64,000 bases of DNA from Chloroflexota bacterium (GTDB lineage Bacteria; Chloroflexota; Dehalococcoidia; DSTF01; RBG-16-68-14), in NCBI GenBank assembly GCA_029262675.1, contig JAJCYW010000001.1, positions 55,087 through 119,086 on the forward strand, given 5' to 3'. This document shows positions 8,958 through 18,183 of the stretch, piece after piece. The position numbers and the translations under genes were made by a program. Below the pieces are notes generated by a model, which had not been told where the DNA came from, did no database searches, and worked only from the letters and a program-made list of their open reading frames with translations. The first letter of the stretch is position 1. Each line of letters starts with the position of its first letter.

Positions 8958-9365
8958 TCACTCCCGCCGCCGGCGGCGCATCTCGCGCTGCACCAGCCGC
9001 TCTTCCACGTCCCGGCCCCAGAGATGGGGCGCGATGAAGTTGGAGATAAACTCCCAAGCCAGGAAGGCGCCCCAGATGCCGGCCACCCAGATCGACCAGG
9101 AGATGTCATCGCCGCTGCCGCCCGTGCGCCAGTCCAGCGCGACGAAGATGGCGTTCAGCACCAGGTACGTGAAGAGATGCCTGACGAATCGCAGCCGCCG
9201 CCGCACCCGCTTGCGCACACGCCGGTACTCGCCCTGTTCGTCCATCTCCATGTCGATCACCTCGCCATCATCACCGCTACCGCCGATGTGGACGCCGCGA
9301 TTGCCCGCGTAGAAACGCAAGAAGGGCAGATCGATCTCGACGCCATCGTCGTCATCGCGACTCAT
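8958..9365 (-). CDS. 2TM-domain small membrane protein
   Basis: The protein has 135 residues. An acidic N-terminal third is followed by an Arg-rich patch (RKRVRRRLRF), then two hydrophobic segments (LFTYLVLNAIFVALDW and WVAGIWGAFLAWEFISNF) and an Arg-rich tail. This matches the 2TM domain often attached to histidine kinases or found alone. The function is unknown. It lies inside the histidine cluster between hisH and hisA. Confidence 0.7.
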   Translation of the reverse strand: MSRDDDDGVEIDLPFLRFYAGNRGVHIGGSGDDGEVIDMEMDEQGEYRRVRKRVRRRLRFVRHLFTYLVLNAIFVALDWRTGGSGDDISWSIWVAGIWGAFLAWEFISNFIAPHLWGRDVEERLVQREMRRRRRE

Positions 9366-9398
9366 TCAGCTCGTCTCCGTATCCTTCACCGCGCGGCC

Positions 9399-10025
9399 CT
9401 AGCCGCAGCACTCTGTCAGGAAGTTCTTGTAGAACTGCAGGCCCAACTTGCCGCTCTTCTCCGGGTGGAATTGCGTAGCGACGAGACCGTCTCGCGCGAT
9501 CACCGACGCGAACGTTTCGCCGTACGTCGTTTTGCCAATCACGAGCGATTCGTCTTCCGGGTCCGGGTAGTAGCCGTGGACGAAGTAGAAGTGACTGCCG
9601 TCAGGGATGTCGCGGAAGACGGGGTGCTCACGCACGTGCGCTACCTCGTTCCAGCCCATGTGGGGCACCTTCTGCCCGCCTGTGCGCTCGACGCGGCGCA
9701 CGGAGCCCGGCACGATGTCGAGGCATGGGTGCGCGCCGCCCTCCTCGCTCGTCGTCAGCAGCGCCTGCATCCCCATGCAGACGCCTAGGAACGGCCGCTG
9801 GGCCAGGATGTACTCACGCAGCGGCTCGACGAAACCGCCGGACTCCAGGTGCCTCATCGTGTCGGCCGCCGCGCCGACGCCCGGCATCACCACTGCGTCG
9901 GCGTCGTTCAGCGCGCGCACGTCCGACGCCACGTCCGGCGTATAACCGGCGTGCTCGACGGCGCGGGCGACGCTGCGCAGATTCCCGGCTCCGTAGTCCA
10001 GAACGATGACGCGCTTTTTACTCAC
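9399..10025 (-). CDS. hisH: Imidazole glycerol phosphate synthase, glutaminase subunit
   Basis: The protein has 208 residues. The class I glutaminase triad is present: Cys in FLGVCMGMQ, and His and Glu in TQFHPEKSG. The N-terminal VIVLDYGAGNLRS is typical of HisH. It feeds ammonia to HisF. The GTG start lies 9 bases after a TAAACT -10 box, with no Shine-Dalgarno sequence, so this first gene of the cluster may be read from a leaderless message. Confidence 0.95.
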   Translation of the reverse strand: MSKKRVIVLDYGAGNLRSVARAVEHAGYTPDVASDVRALNDADAVVMPGVGAAADTMRHLESGGFVEPLREYILAQRPFLGVCMGMQALLTTSEEGGAHPCLDIVPGSVRRVERTGGQKVPHMGWNEVAHVREHPVFRDIPDGSHFYFVHGYYPDPEDESLVIGKTTYGETFASVIARDGLVATQFHPEKSGKLGLQFYKNFLTECCG

Positions 10026-10034
10026 GGCAGCTTC

Positions 10035-10040
10035 AGTTTA
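10035..10040 (-). promoter_or_regulatory. hisH: -10 box TAAACT of the histidine cluster
   Basis: TAAACT on the minus strand is followed by 9 bases and then the hisH GTG. This predicts a transcription start close to the start codon. Confidence 0.4.
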
Positions 10041-10100
10041 GCACGAGGATCGTGGCGAACGCGGATGCGTTCCGCGCGACGCCCGCCGCATCCTCTTACG

Positions 10101-10106
10101 TATAAT
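10101..10106 (+). promoter_or_regulatory. -10 box TATAAT, leaderless WYL regulator
   Basis: A consensus TATAAT is followed by 8 bases and then ATG (10115). There is no room for a ribosome binding site in the transcript. It is divergent from the hisH promoter. Confidence 0.6.
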
Positions 10107-10114
10107 ATACGCCT

Positions 10115-11041
10115 ATGAAACAGATGGACCGCCGGCTGCTGATCCTGATGCGCCTGCGCCAGGAAACGGCCGTGCGCGCCGCCGACCTGGCCGAGGTCTG
10201 CGAGTGCTCCGTGCGCACGATCTATCGCGACATCGACGCGCTCTGCCAGTCTGGCGTTCCGGTCGCGGCGATGCCGGGCGAGGGCTACCGGCTCGTCGAA
10301 GGCTACCACCTGCCGCCGATCGCGTTTACGGCGGAGGAGGCCGTGCAGCTCCTGCTGGGCAGCGACGTGGCGCTCGGCCTCGGCACCGCCTCGCAGCGCG
10401 ACGCGACGGTCGCCGCCGCCGCGAAGGTCGAGGCGGCGCTGGACGCGGAGACGCGCCGGGAGGTCGACGTGCTGCGACAGCGCATCCGCATCGGCGGCTG
10501 GCGGCGGCAACCGCCTTCCGAATGGCTGCCGCTGCTCCAGCAGGGCGTGCTCCACGAACGTCTGCTGCGACTGCGCTACCACGCCTTCAGCTCGGAGGAG
10601 CTATCGGAGCGCGTGGTGGAGCCGCACCACCTCCTCTACTATGAGAACGACTGGCACCTCATCGCCTTCTGCCGTCTGCGCGAGGGCATGCGCGACTTTC
10701 GCGCCGGCCGCATCCGCAGCGCCGAGCTGCTGGACGAACGCTTCGAGCGCCGGGCCGACGCCGACCGGCTCGAACGCGAAGCCGGGCCAGGCCAGACCGT
10801 CCGCGTCTGGATCGAGGCCGCGTCCGTGCCGTGGGCGAAGGAATCGCCGGCCTTCGGGCTGCGGACAATCGAGGACACGGAGGGCGGCGCCGTCTTCGTC
10901 TACGACTGCCGCGACCTTCGCCACCTGCTGCCGTGGGTGCTGGGCTGGGGCGCCTCTGCCCGCGTGCTCTCGCCGCCGGATGTGGTCGAGCGTATGCGGA
11001 GCGAGACGGCGGCGCTGGCCATGTCCTACGATCAATCCTAG
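10115..11041 (+). CDS. WYL-domain transcriptional regulator
   Basis: The protein has 308 residues. An N-terminal winged helix (about residues 1-60; RAADLAEVCECSVRTIYRDIDAL) is followed by a WYL domain at about 145-225 (RYHAFSSEELSERVVEPHHL, then ENDWHLIAFCRLR) and a WCX-like C-terminal extension. WYL domains sense ligands, often nucleotides or nucleic acids, and control DNA damage, metabolism or defence genes. The target is unknown; the divergent histidine cluster is one candidate, and autoregulation is possible. The TATAAT box abuts the start codon. Confidence 0.85.
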   Translation: MKQMDRRLLILMRLRQETAVRAADLAEVCECSVRTIYRDIDALCQSGVPVAAMPGEGYRLVEGYHLPPIAFTAEEAVQLLLGSDVALGLGTASQRDATVAAAAKVEAALDAETRREVDVLRQRIRIGGWRRQPPSEWLPLLQQGVLHERLLRLRYHAFSSEELSERVVEPHHLLYYENDWHLIAFCRLREGMRDFRAGRIRSAELLDERFERRADADRLEREAGPGQTVRVWIEAASVPWAKESPAFGLRTIEDTEGGAVFVYDCRDLRHLLPWVLGWGASARVLSPPDVVERMRSETAALAMSYDQS

Positions 11042-11109
11042 CCTTCCCAACCACCGGTCTTCTCCTGCGCCGGCGGCACTCCTGACACGCTCGTGTCAAC
11101 AACACCTGG

Positions 11110-11115
11110 TATGAT
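11110..11115 (+). promoter_or_regulatory. Extended -10 box (TGG-TATGAT) of the VOC gene
   Basis: TATGAT is preceded by TG-N. A leader of about 40 bases containing AGAAAGGA precedes the GTG at 11163. Confidence 0.5.
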
Positions 11116-11162
11116 GGGCTTCCAACTGTCTCGATCCTTGTAGAGAAAGGACATCCAGAACC

Positions 11163-11522
11163 GTGCAAGTACAGTCGTTCATCTTCAACATCACCAGCGA
11201 GAACCCGGAGCGCCTCGCAGAATTCTACCGGGACATCGTCGGCCTCGCGCCGAACCCGGACATGGGGCCGTTCGCCTTCATGGCCGGCAACACACCGTTC
11301 CTCATCGACGGCCATTCCGAGGTGAAAGGCGGCACTAAGGAACCGCAGCGCGCCCTGTTCAACTTCTTCGTCGATGACCTGGCGGCGGAGCAGAAGCGGA
11401 TGGAGGGCCAGGGCGTCAACTTCATCCGCACGGCAGGCAAAGAGGATTGGGGCGGCGTGATCTCGACGTTCGTCGATCCCGACGGCAACTACGGCCAGAT
11501 CATCGAGTTCCATCCCGCGTAG
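11163..11522 (+). CDS. Glyoxalase/VOC-superfamily protein
   Basis: The protein has 119 residues. The start is GTG, with AGAAAGGA as ribosome binding site. Strand order and motifs (SENPERLAEFYRDIVG at the N-terminus; STFVDPDGNYGQIIEFHP at the C-terminus with its metal-ligand Glu) are those of a single-copy vicinal-oxygen-chelate domain pair. Such proteins are metal-dependent lyases, dioxygenases or antibiotic-binding proteins. The substrate is unknown. Two PNPOx-like genes follow closely. Confidence 0.85.
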   Translation: MQVQSFIFNITSENPERLAEFYRDIVGLAPNPDMGPFAFMAGNTPFLIDGHSEVKGGTKEPQRALFNFFVDDLAAEQKRMEGQGVNFIRTAGKEDWGGVISTFVDPDGNYGQIIEFHPA

Positions 11523-11524
11523 AC

Positions 11525-12034
11525 GTGGCCACCTGGAGCGAGTTCGCCGCAACCGCGCCGGAGATGGCCGCACGCGGCGGCCGGATGCTGGCGATACCGC
11601 TCGCCTACCTCGCCACGGTGCGCTGTTCGGGCGCGCCGCGCCTGCACCCGCTCTCGCCGATCCTGACCGCCGGCCGCCTCTTCATCGCGATCCAGTCGAC
11701 GTCGCCGCGCCGCTTCGATCTGGCCCGCGACGGACGTTACTCACTGCACACGCTGCCGCCGGAGTTAGGCCCCGACTACGACGAGTTCGAATTCAATCTG
11801 ACCGGCACGGCAACGCGTGTGACCGACTCCGCGACGCTCGACTTGATCGACGAAACGGAAGCGGCCCGTGCTCGGCCCGCCATCCCACGCCACGACTGGG
11901 TGTTCGAGCTCGACATCGAACAGGCGCTGACGTCAGTGTGGAACCACACCATGATCGACGTTGGCGGGCGCTGGTTGCCGTCGCTCGCCGGAGAGCAGCC
12001 GCGGGCGACGCGTACCGTCTGGCGGGACTCGTAG
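11525..12034 (+). CDS. PNPOx-like flavin/split-barrel protein, copy 1
   Basis: The protein has 169 residues from a GTG 2 bases after the VOC stop. The split-barrel core LAYLATVRCSGAPRLHPL and the strand GRLFIAI are typical of pyridoxamine-5'-phosphate-oxidase-like flavin or F420 proteins. The C-terminus ends with a conserved WNHT stretch and an Arg/Trp-rich tail. It has a paralogue immediately downstream with an almost identical N-terminus, the result of a tandem duplication. The substrate is unknown. Confidence 0.78.
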   Translation: MATWSEFAATAPEMAARGGRMLAIPLAYLATVRCSGAPRLHPLSPILTAGRLFIAIQSTSPRRFDLARDGRYSLHTLPPELGPDYDEFEFNLTGTATRVTDSATLDLIDETEAARARPAIPRHDWVFELDIEQALTSVWNHTMIDVGGRWLPSLAGEQPRATRTVWRDS

Positions 12035-12038
12035 CGCC

Positions 12039-12506
12039 GTGGCCACCTGGGACGAGTTCGCCACAGCGGCGCCGGAGATCGCGGAGGCAGGCCTCCAGCT
12101 CCTCGAACGATTCGGCCTCGCTTACCTCGCCACCGTTCGCCGCGACGGCGCGCCGCGCGTGCACCCCGTATGCCCGTTCATCGCACAGGGGCGGCTCTTC
12201 GTCGCGACGAACCCCGCATCGCCAAAGCTGCGCGAGCTACGCGCCGGCGGCCTCTACATGCTCCACGCCCTGCCCGGCGACGACGAGTACGAGTTCTCCG
12301 TCCGCGGCCGCGCCACGGAGATAACGGACGCTGCGACCCGCGCACTCGCGATCGACGGCGCGGCGTTGTTCGGCGACGGCACGCTGCGAATCACCGACGA
12401 CGAAGCGCTGTTCGAGTACGGCATCGACGAGGCGCACTCCGCCTACTGGGAGAACGTCGGCCAGCCGAACACGCGGCCCGTCCGTAGCCGCTGGCGCGAG
12501 GCGTAG
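12039..12506 (+). CDS. PNPOx-like flavin/split-barrel protein, copy 2
   Basis: The protein has 155 residues from a GTG 4 bases after copy 1. It shares the opening VATW-EFA and the core LAYLATVRRDGAPRVHPV and GRLFVAT with copy 1, so the pair arose by tandem duplication and then diverged. Family members bind FMN, F420 or heme and perform redox reactions on cofactors or xenobiotics. The pair is likely co-transcribed with the VOC gene. Confidence 0.78.
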   Translation: MATWDEFATAAPEIAEAGLQLLERFGLAYLATVRRDGAPRVHPVCPFIAQGRLFVATNPASPKLRELRAGGLYMLHALPGDDEYEFSVRGRATEITDAATRALAIDGAALFGDGTLRITDDEALFEYGIDEAHSAYWENVGQPNTRPVRSRWREA

Positions 12507-12527
12507 ACGCCTCAAGCGCAGCGCTGA

Positions 12528-14630
<2,103 letters not shown>

Positions 14631-14676
14631 CGCCCTCTCCCCAGGTCGTCACACAAAGTCCGGTAGCAGACAGATC

Positions 14677-14704
14677 GCCCCTCTCCCGCTAGCGGGAGAG
14701 GGGC
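14677..14704. terminator. Perfect 28-bp palindrome after ligA
   Basis: Two 14-bp arms meet without spacer, built around CTCTCCC and GGGAGAG. No T-run follows. The next 60 bases contain a second repeat-like stretch beginning CCCTTCGACAAGC and ending GCTCAGGGTGA, resembling widespread intergenic repeats. Probable terminator or REP-like element. Confidence 0.55.
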
Positions 14705-14771
14705 CGGGGGAGAGGGCTCTACACCCCCACCCTTCGACAAGCCCGCCTGGGGCAGGCCGCTCAGGGTGATG

Positions 14772-14777
14772 TATAAT
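14772..14777 (+). promoter_or_regulatory. -10 box TATAAT of the lipoprotein gene
   Basis: Consensus TATAAT. Transcription would start near 14784, which excludes the ATG at 14766 and leaves starts at 14790 or 14808. Confidence 0.5.
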
Positions 14778-14807
14778 CGTGCACTGGCAATGCAACGGCG
14801 GTGCTCA

Positions 14808-15515
14808 ATGAGTCGACCTGCAATCCTCACGTTTATCCTTGTACTGCTGGCGTTCCTAGGCGCGGCGTGTTCTGGCGACGGCGGGTCGACCGAGCTAGAG
14901 CCGACGATAGCCACCGAGACGCCAGAGAGCACAGCCGAGCCGACTGCTACCGCAGAGCCGCAGCCGACGCCTTCGCCGCCGCAGGGCACTCCGCCGGCAA
15001 TCGATACGTCAGCGTGGCTGACGTACACCAGCCCGCTCGGAATAGAGGTCAGGTACCCGCCTGGCTGGACGATCGTCGGTCCAGATGTCACTTCGCAGCC
15101 GCCAAGCGCTCTGGATTCCCGAACGTACATGAATAACGGCGTGTTCGATGACACCAGGGAAGCGGGAGGCACGCCCGGCGTGGTGCGAGTGATGATTCGA
15201 CAGTACCCGCGGGAATTCGACGCCGCCTTTTTCCGCGAAACCTGCGAAATCCCTCCGGAGCTAATTCCGCCCGAGTTCTATGACGGTCCGGCAGACCGCT
15301 CGATAGACCTTACGGTCGCTGGCAGGCAAGCGGTGCTGTGCGAACGCCATGGCATCTCGCCAGCGGGCCTTGAAGAATTCGGTCTCATACTCAAGATGAG
15401 CGTTACGAATGACACCGTAGTAGAAATAGTGTCGAGGACCATAGGGCCAACGGGGAACGAAAAGGCCGTAGTTCGCGCGATCATCGATTCTGTCTCTCTG
15501 ACCGCACTGCCATGA
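14808..15515 (+). CDS. Putative lipoprotein
   Basis: The protein has 235 residues from the ATG at 14808; an in-frame ATG at 14790 is the alternative. The signal peptide ends in the lipobox LGAAC, followed by a Ser/Thr/Pro/Glu-rich linker. The rest (about 150 residues, starting WLTYTSPLGIEVRYPPGW) resembles a PsbP/MOG1-like or other small exported beta domain; I cannot assign it firmly. It should be anchored on the outer face of the membrane. It stands between ligA and mreB under its own TATAAT box. Confidence 0.7.
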   Translation: MSRPAILTFILVLLAFLGAACSGDGGSTELEPTIATETPESTAEPTATAEPQPTPSPPQGTPPAIDTSAWLTYTSPLGIEVRYPPGWTIVGPDVTSQPPSALDSRTYMNNGVFDDTREAGGTPGVVRVMIRQYPREFDAAFFRETCEIPPELIPPEFYDGPADRSIDLTVAGRQAVLCERHGISPAGLEEFGLILKMSVTNDTVVEIVSRTIGPTGNEKAVVRAIIDSVSLTALP

Positions 15516-15620
15516 GATCCCTGTCTAATACCCGCCGCTTCGGTTAGGGATGTAGCGGTTCCCTAAGCTCAAAACAGCGCAACTCTGCGCCAGCCCTTCA
15601 CAGGACGGCCATCGCTCCGC

Positions 15621-15626
15621 TATAAT
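15621..15626 (+). promoter_or_regulatory. mreB: -10 box TATAAT of the mre operon
   Basis: Consensus TATAAT, with a leader of about 45 bases before the mreB GTG. Confidence 0.55.
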
Positions 15627-15679
15627 CCCACGGCACACGAATCCGGTGGTGGAACCTCTCTGAATCGTAGGGACACGAC

Positions 15680-16744
15680 GTGTTCAACCCGCTGAATGCC
15701 CTCTTGGGCATCTTCTCCCACGATGTCGGTATCGACCTCGGTACCGCCAATACGCTCGTCATGGTGCGCGGTCGCGGCATCGTTATCGACGAGCCGTCCG
15801 TCGTCGCCATCGACAAGATCTCGAAGAAGATCCTGGCTATCGGGTCGGAGGCCAAGCGCATGGTCGGCCGGACGCCCGCGAACATCGTCGCGGTGCGGCC
15901 GCTGAAGGACGGCGTGATCTCCGACTTCGAAGTGACAGAGCGCATGCTGCACTACTTCATCCGCTCCGTGCACGACCGCTTCGGCATGGGGATCCCACGG
16001 CCGCGGGTGGTGCTCGGCATCCCCAGCGGCGTGACGGAAGTCGAGAAGCGCGCGGTGCATGATGCCGCGCTCAACGCCGGCGCCCGCGCCGCGTTCCTCG
16101 TCGAAGAGCCGATGGCCGCGGCGATAGGCAGCGGCCTGCCGGTGATGGAACCGCACGGCTGCATGATCGTCGACATCGGCGGCGGCACGACGGAGGTCGC
16201 CGTGATCGCGCTGGGCGGCATCGTTGTCAGCACCTCGATCCGCGTCGCCGGCGACGAGATGGACCAGGAGATCATCGCCTACGCCCGCCAGGTGCATAAC
16301 ATGCTGATCGGGGAACGGATGGCGGAGGAGATCAAGATCGAGGCCGGTTCCGCCTTCCCGCTGGAAGACGACGAGGACTCTATTGAACTGCGCGGCCGCG
16401 ACTTGGCGACCGGCCTGCCGAAGTCCGTCGACGTCAGCACCGTCGAGCTGCGCGACGCGCTCTCCGGTTCTATCGGCGCGATCGTGGAGGCCGTGCGCTC
16501 GACGATCGAGATCACGCCGCCGGAGCTGGTCGCCGACCTGATGTATCGCGGCATCGCGCTGGCGGGCGGCGGCGCGCTGCTGCGCGGGCTGGACCGGCGG
16601 CTGGCGCAGGAGACCAAGTTCCCGGTGTACGTCGCCGAAGAGCCGCTCTCCTGCGTCGTCAAAGGCACTGGGGAAATGCTGGAAGAGGCGGAGATGCTGA
16701 TGAAGGTCCAAGCCAGCCTGGCCAGCCGCAAGCCGCCACGCTAA
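15680..16744 (+). CDS. mreB: Rod-shape-determining actin homologue MreB
   Basis: The protein has 354 residues. The actin-fold ATP site is complete: phosphate-1 motif GIDLGTANTLVMVRG, phosphate-2 motif VDIGGGTTEVAVI and adenosine motif LAGGGALLRGLD. MreB forms membrane-bound filaments that guide the elongasome. The GTG start is placed where homology begins (VFNPLNALLG). It heads the cluster mreB-mreC-mreD-mrdA-rodA, the complete elongation machinery for a rod-shaped cell with peptidoglycan. Confidence 0.96.
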   Translation: MFNPLNALLGIFSHDVGIDLGTANTLVMVRGRGIVIDEPSVVAIDKISKKILAIGSEAKRMVGRTPANIVAVRPLKDGVISDFEVTERMLHYFIRSVHDRFGMGIPRPRVVLGIPSGVTEVEKRAVHDAALNAGARAAFLVEEPMAAAIGSGLPVMEPHGCMIVDIGGGTTEVAVIALGGIVVSTSIRVAGDEMDQEIIAYARQVHNMLIGERMAEEIKIEAGSAFPLEDDEDSIELRGRDLATGLPKSVDVSTVELRDALSGSIGAIVEAVRSTIEITPPELVADLMYRGIALAGGGALLRGLDRRLAQETKFPVYVAEEPLSCVVKGTGEMLEEAEMLMKVQASLASRKPPR

Positions 16745-16822
16745 CCACCGCCAACGCCTAGCCCGCGCGCCGCGGTTCGCATACGCCAGACCGCCTGCCG
16801 CCATGGGAGAGGACCGAGCACG

Positions 16823-17647
16823 ATGCACGTCCGCACCCGTACCTGGTTCGCCTTCGTCGTCGTGGCCGCGCTGCTCCTTCTCCTCGGCAGCCGCTTCGGC
16901 GTCTTCGAACCGCTGGAGAGCGCTGCGGGGGCCGTCGCCTCGCCGGTCGAGTCGGCGCTGGGCGCGGCGACGCGGCCGGTGGCCGACTTCGTCAACAACC
17001 TCACCGACGTCAACCGTCTGACAGATGAAAACCGCGACCTCCAAGAGGAGAACGAACGCGTGATCGCAGAACTTAGCAGGCTGCAGGACGTCGACCGCGA
17101 GCTGCAGCAGCTAGAGGAGTTGGTAGCCGTCCGCGGCAACCGAGAGGCCGATCAGTTCCTGCGGGCGAACGTCTTCGCGCGGGAGCCGAACAATCAGCAG
17201 GACCTCGTCGCCATCGACCGCGGCAAGGCGGACGGCGTCCGGGACGACATGCTGGTGCTAACGCGGCAGGGCAGCCTCGTGGGCTCCGTGTCGCGAGCGC
17301 TGGAGCATACGGCCTGGGTGCGGCTGATCACGGACCCCGCCAGTGCCGTCAGCGCGCTGATCCAGGAGTCGCGCGTCCAGGGCGTCGTCGTCGGCGCGGC
17401 GGACGGCACGCTGACGATGGAGTTTGTCGAGGAGACGGCGGACGTCAAGGAGGGCGACCTGGTCACCACCTCCGGCGTCGGCGGGCGGCACCCGCCCGGC
17501 GAGCTGATCGGCCAGGTGGTGGAGGCGGAGCGCGCTGCGCAGGAGCTCTTCCAGCGAGTGCGCGTGCAGCCGTTGGCCGACCTGGCGACGCTTGAGTCGG
17601 TGCTGGTGTTGACCAGCTTCCTCCCGCTCGATCCGGGGTCACCGTGA
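16823..17647 (+). CDS. mreC: Rod-shape-determining protein MreC
   Basis: The protein has 274 residues. One transmembrane segment near the N-terminus (FAFVVVAALLLLLG) is followed by a coiled coil (VNRLTDENRDLQEENERVIAEL) and the two six-stranded beta domains, ending with ESVLVLTSFLP. MreC links MreB to PBP2 outside the membrane. Ribosome binding site GAGAGGA. Its stop overlaps the mreD start by 4 bases. Confidence 0.93.
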   Translation: MHVRTRTWFAFVVVAALLLLLGSRFGVFEPLESAAGAVASPVESALGAATRPVADFVNNLTDVNRLTDENRDLQEENERVIAELSRLQDVDRELQQLEELVAVRGNREADQFLRANVFAREPNNQQDLVAIDRGKADGVRDDMLVLTRQGSLVGSVSRALEHTAWVRLITDPASAVSALIQESRVQGVVVGAADGTLTMEFVEETADVKEGDLVTTSGVGGRHPPGELIGQVVEAERAAQELFQRVRVQPLADLATLESVLVLTSFLPLDPGSP

Positions 17648-18141
17648 ACATCGCCGCCGGCATCCTCGCCGTCATCGTCGCCGCGCTGCTGCAACTAGCA
17701 GTGATGCCGGCGTTCTCCATCTTCGGCGTGCATCCCAACCTAATCATCGTGCTGCTGATAGCCTGGATGGCGACGCGCGGGCCTCAGGAGGCGCTGGTGA
17801 TGATCCCGGTGGCCGGATTCGCGGTCGGGTTACTCGATAGCCAGCCGCTGGGATTGGCGATGCTGGCGCTCGCGCCGCTGACGCTGATGACGAACGTGCG
17901 CGAGCTGCGGCTGGTGGAGTCCGACCTGCTGCCCGCGGTCGTGCTGACCGTCGTCGCTACGCTGGTCTACGAGACGGTCATTCTGTTATCGTTGGCGGTG
18001 AGGGGCGAACGGCCCGAATGGGTCGAGAGCATACTGGATGTCCTGGTGCCGGCCGCAATCGTAAACGCACTGGTTTTGTTACCCGTCTTCGGGCTGATCC
18101 GGCTCGGCAGCTTGGATCTGCGCCGGCAGCGGGCGTTCTAG
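17644..18141 (+). CDS. mreD: Rod-shape-determining membrane protein MreD
   Basis: The protein has 165 residues and consists almost wholly of about five hydrophobic segments, as in MreD. The GTG start overlaps the mreC stop. Assignment rests on size, topology and its exact place between mreC and mrdA. MreD is a membrane component of the elongasome. Confidence 0.9.
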   Translation: MNIAAGILAVIVAALLQLAVMPAFSIFGVHPNLIIVLLIAWMATRGPQEALVMIPVAGFAVGLLDSQPLGLAMLALAPLTLMTNVRELRLVESDLLPAVVLTVVATLVYETVILLSLAVRGERPEWVESILDVLVPAAIVNALVLLPVFGLIRLGSLDLRRQRAF

Positions 18142-18183
18142 CGCACCCCCTCCGCACGGACGCTATTCACCAGGCATAGGGAC

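Noticed and set aside
7496..9037. Long open frame (513 codons) on the plus strand across hisF and hisA
   Set aside because: It is antisense to two clear histidine enzymes, has low-complexity Arg/Ala/His-rich composition and no motif; an artefact of high G+C codon use.
15620..17044. Long minus-strand frame across mreB and mreC
   Set aside because: Antisense to an unambiguous MreB; the translated protein is His/Arg/Asp-rich without domains.
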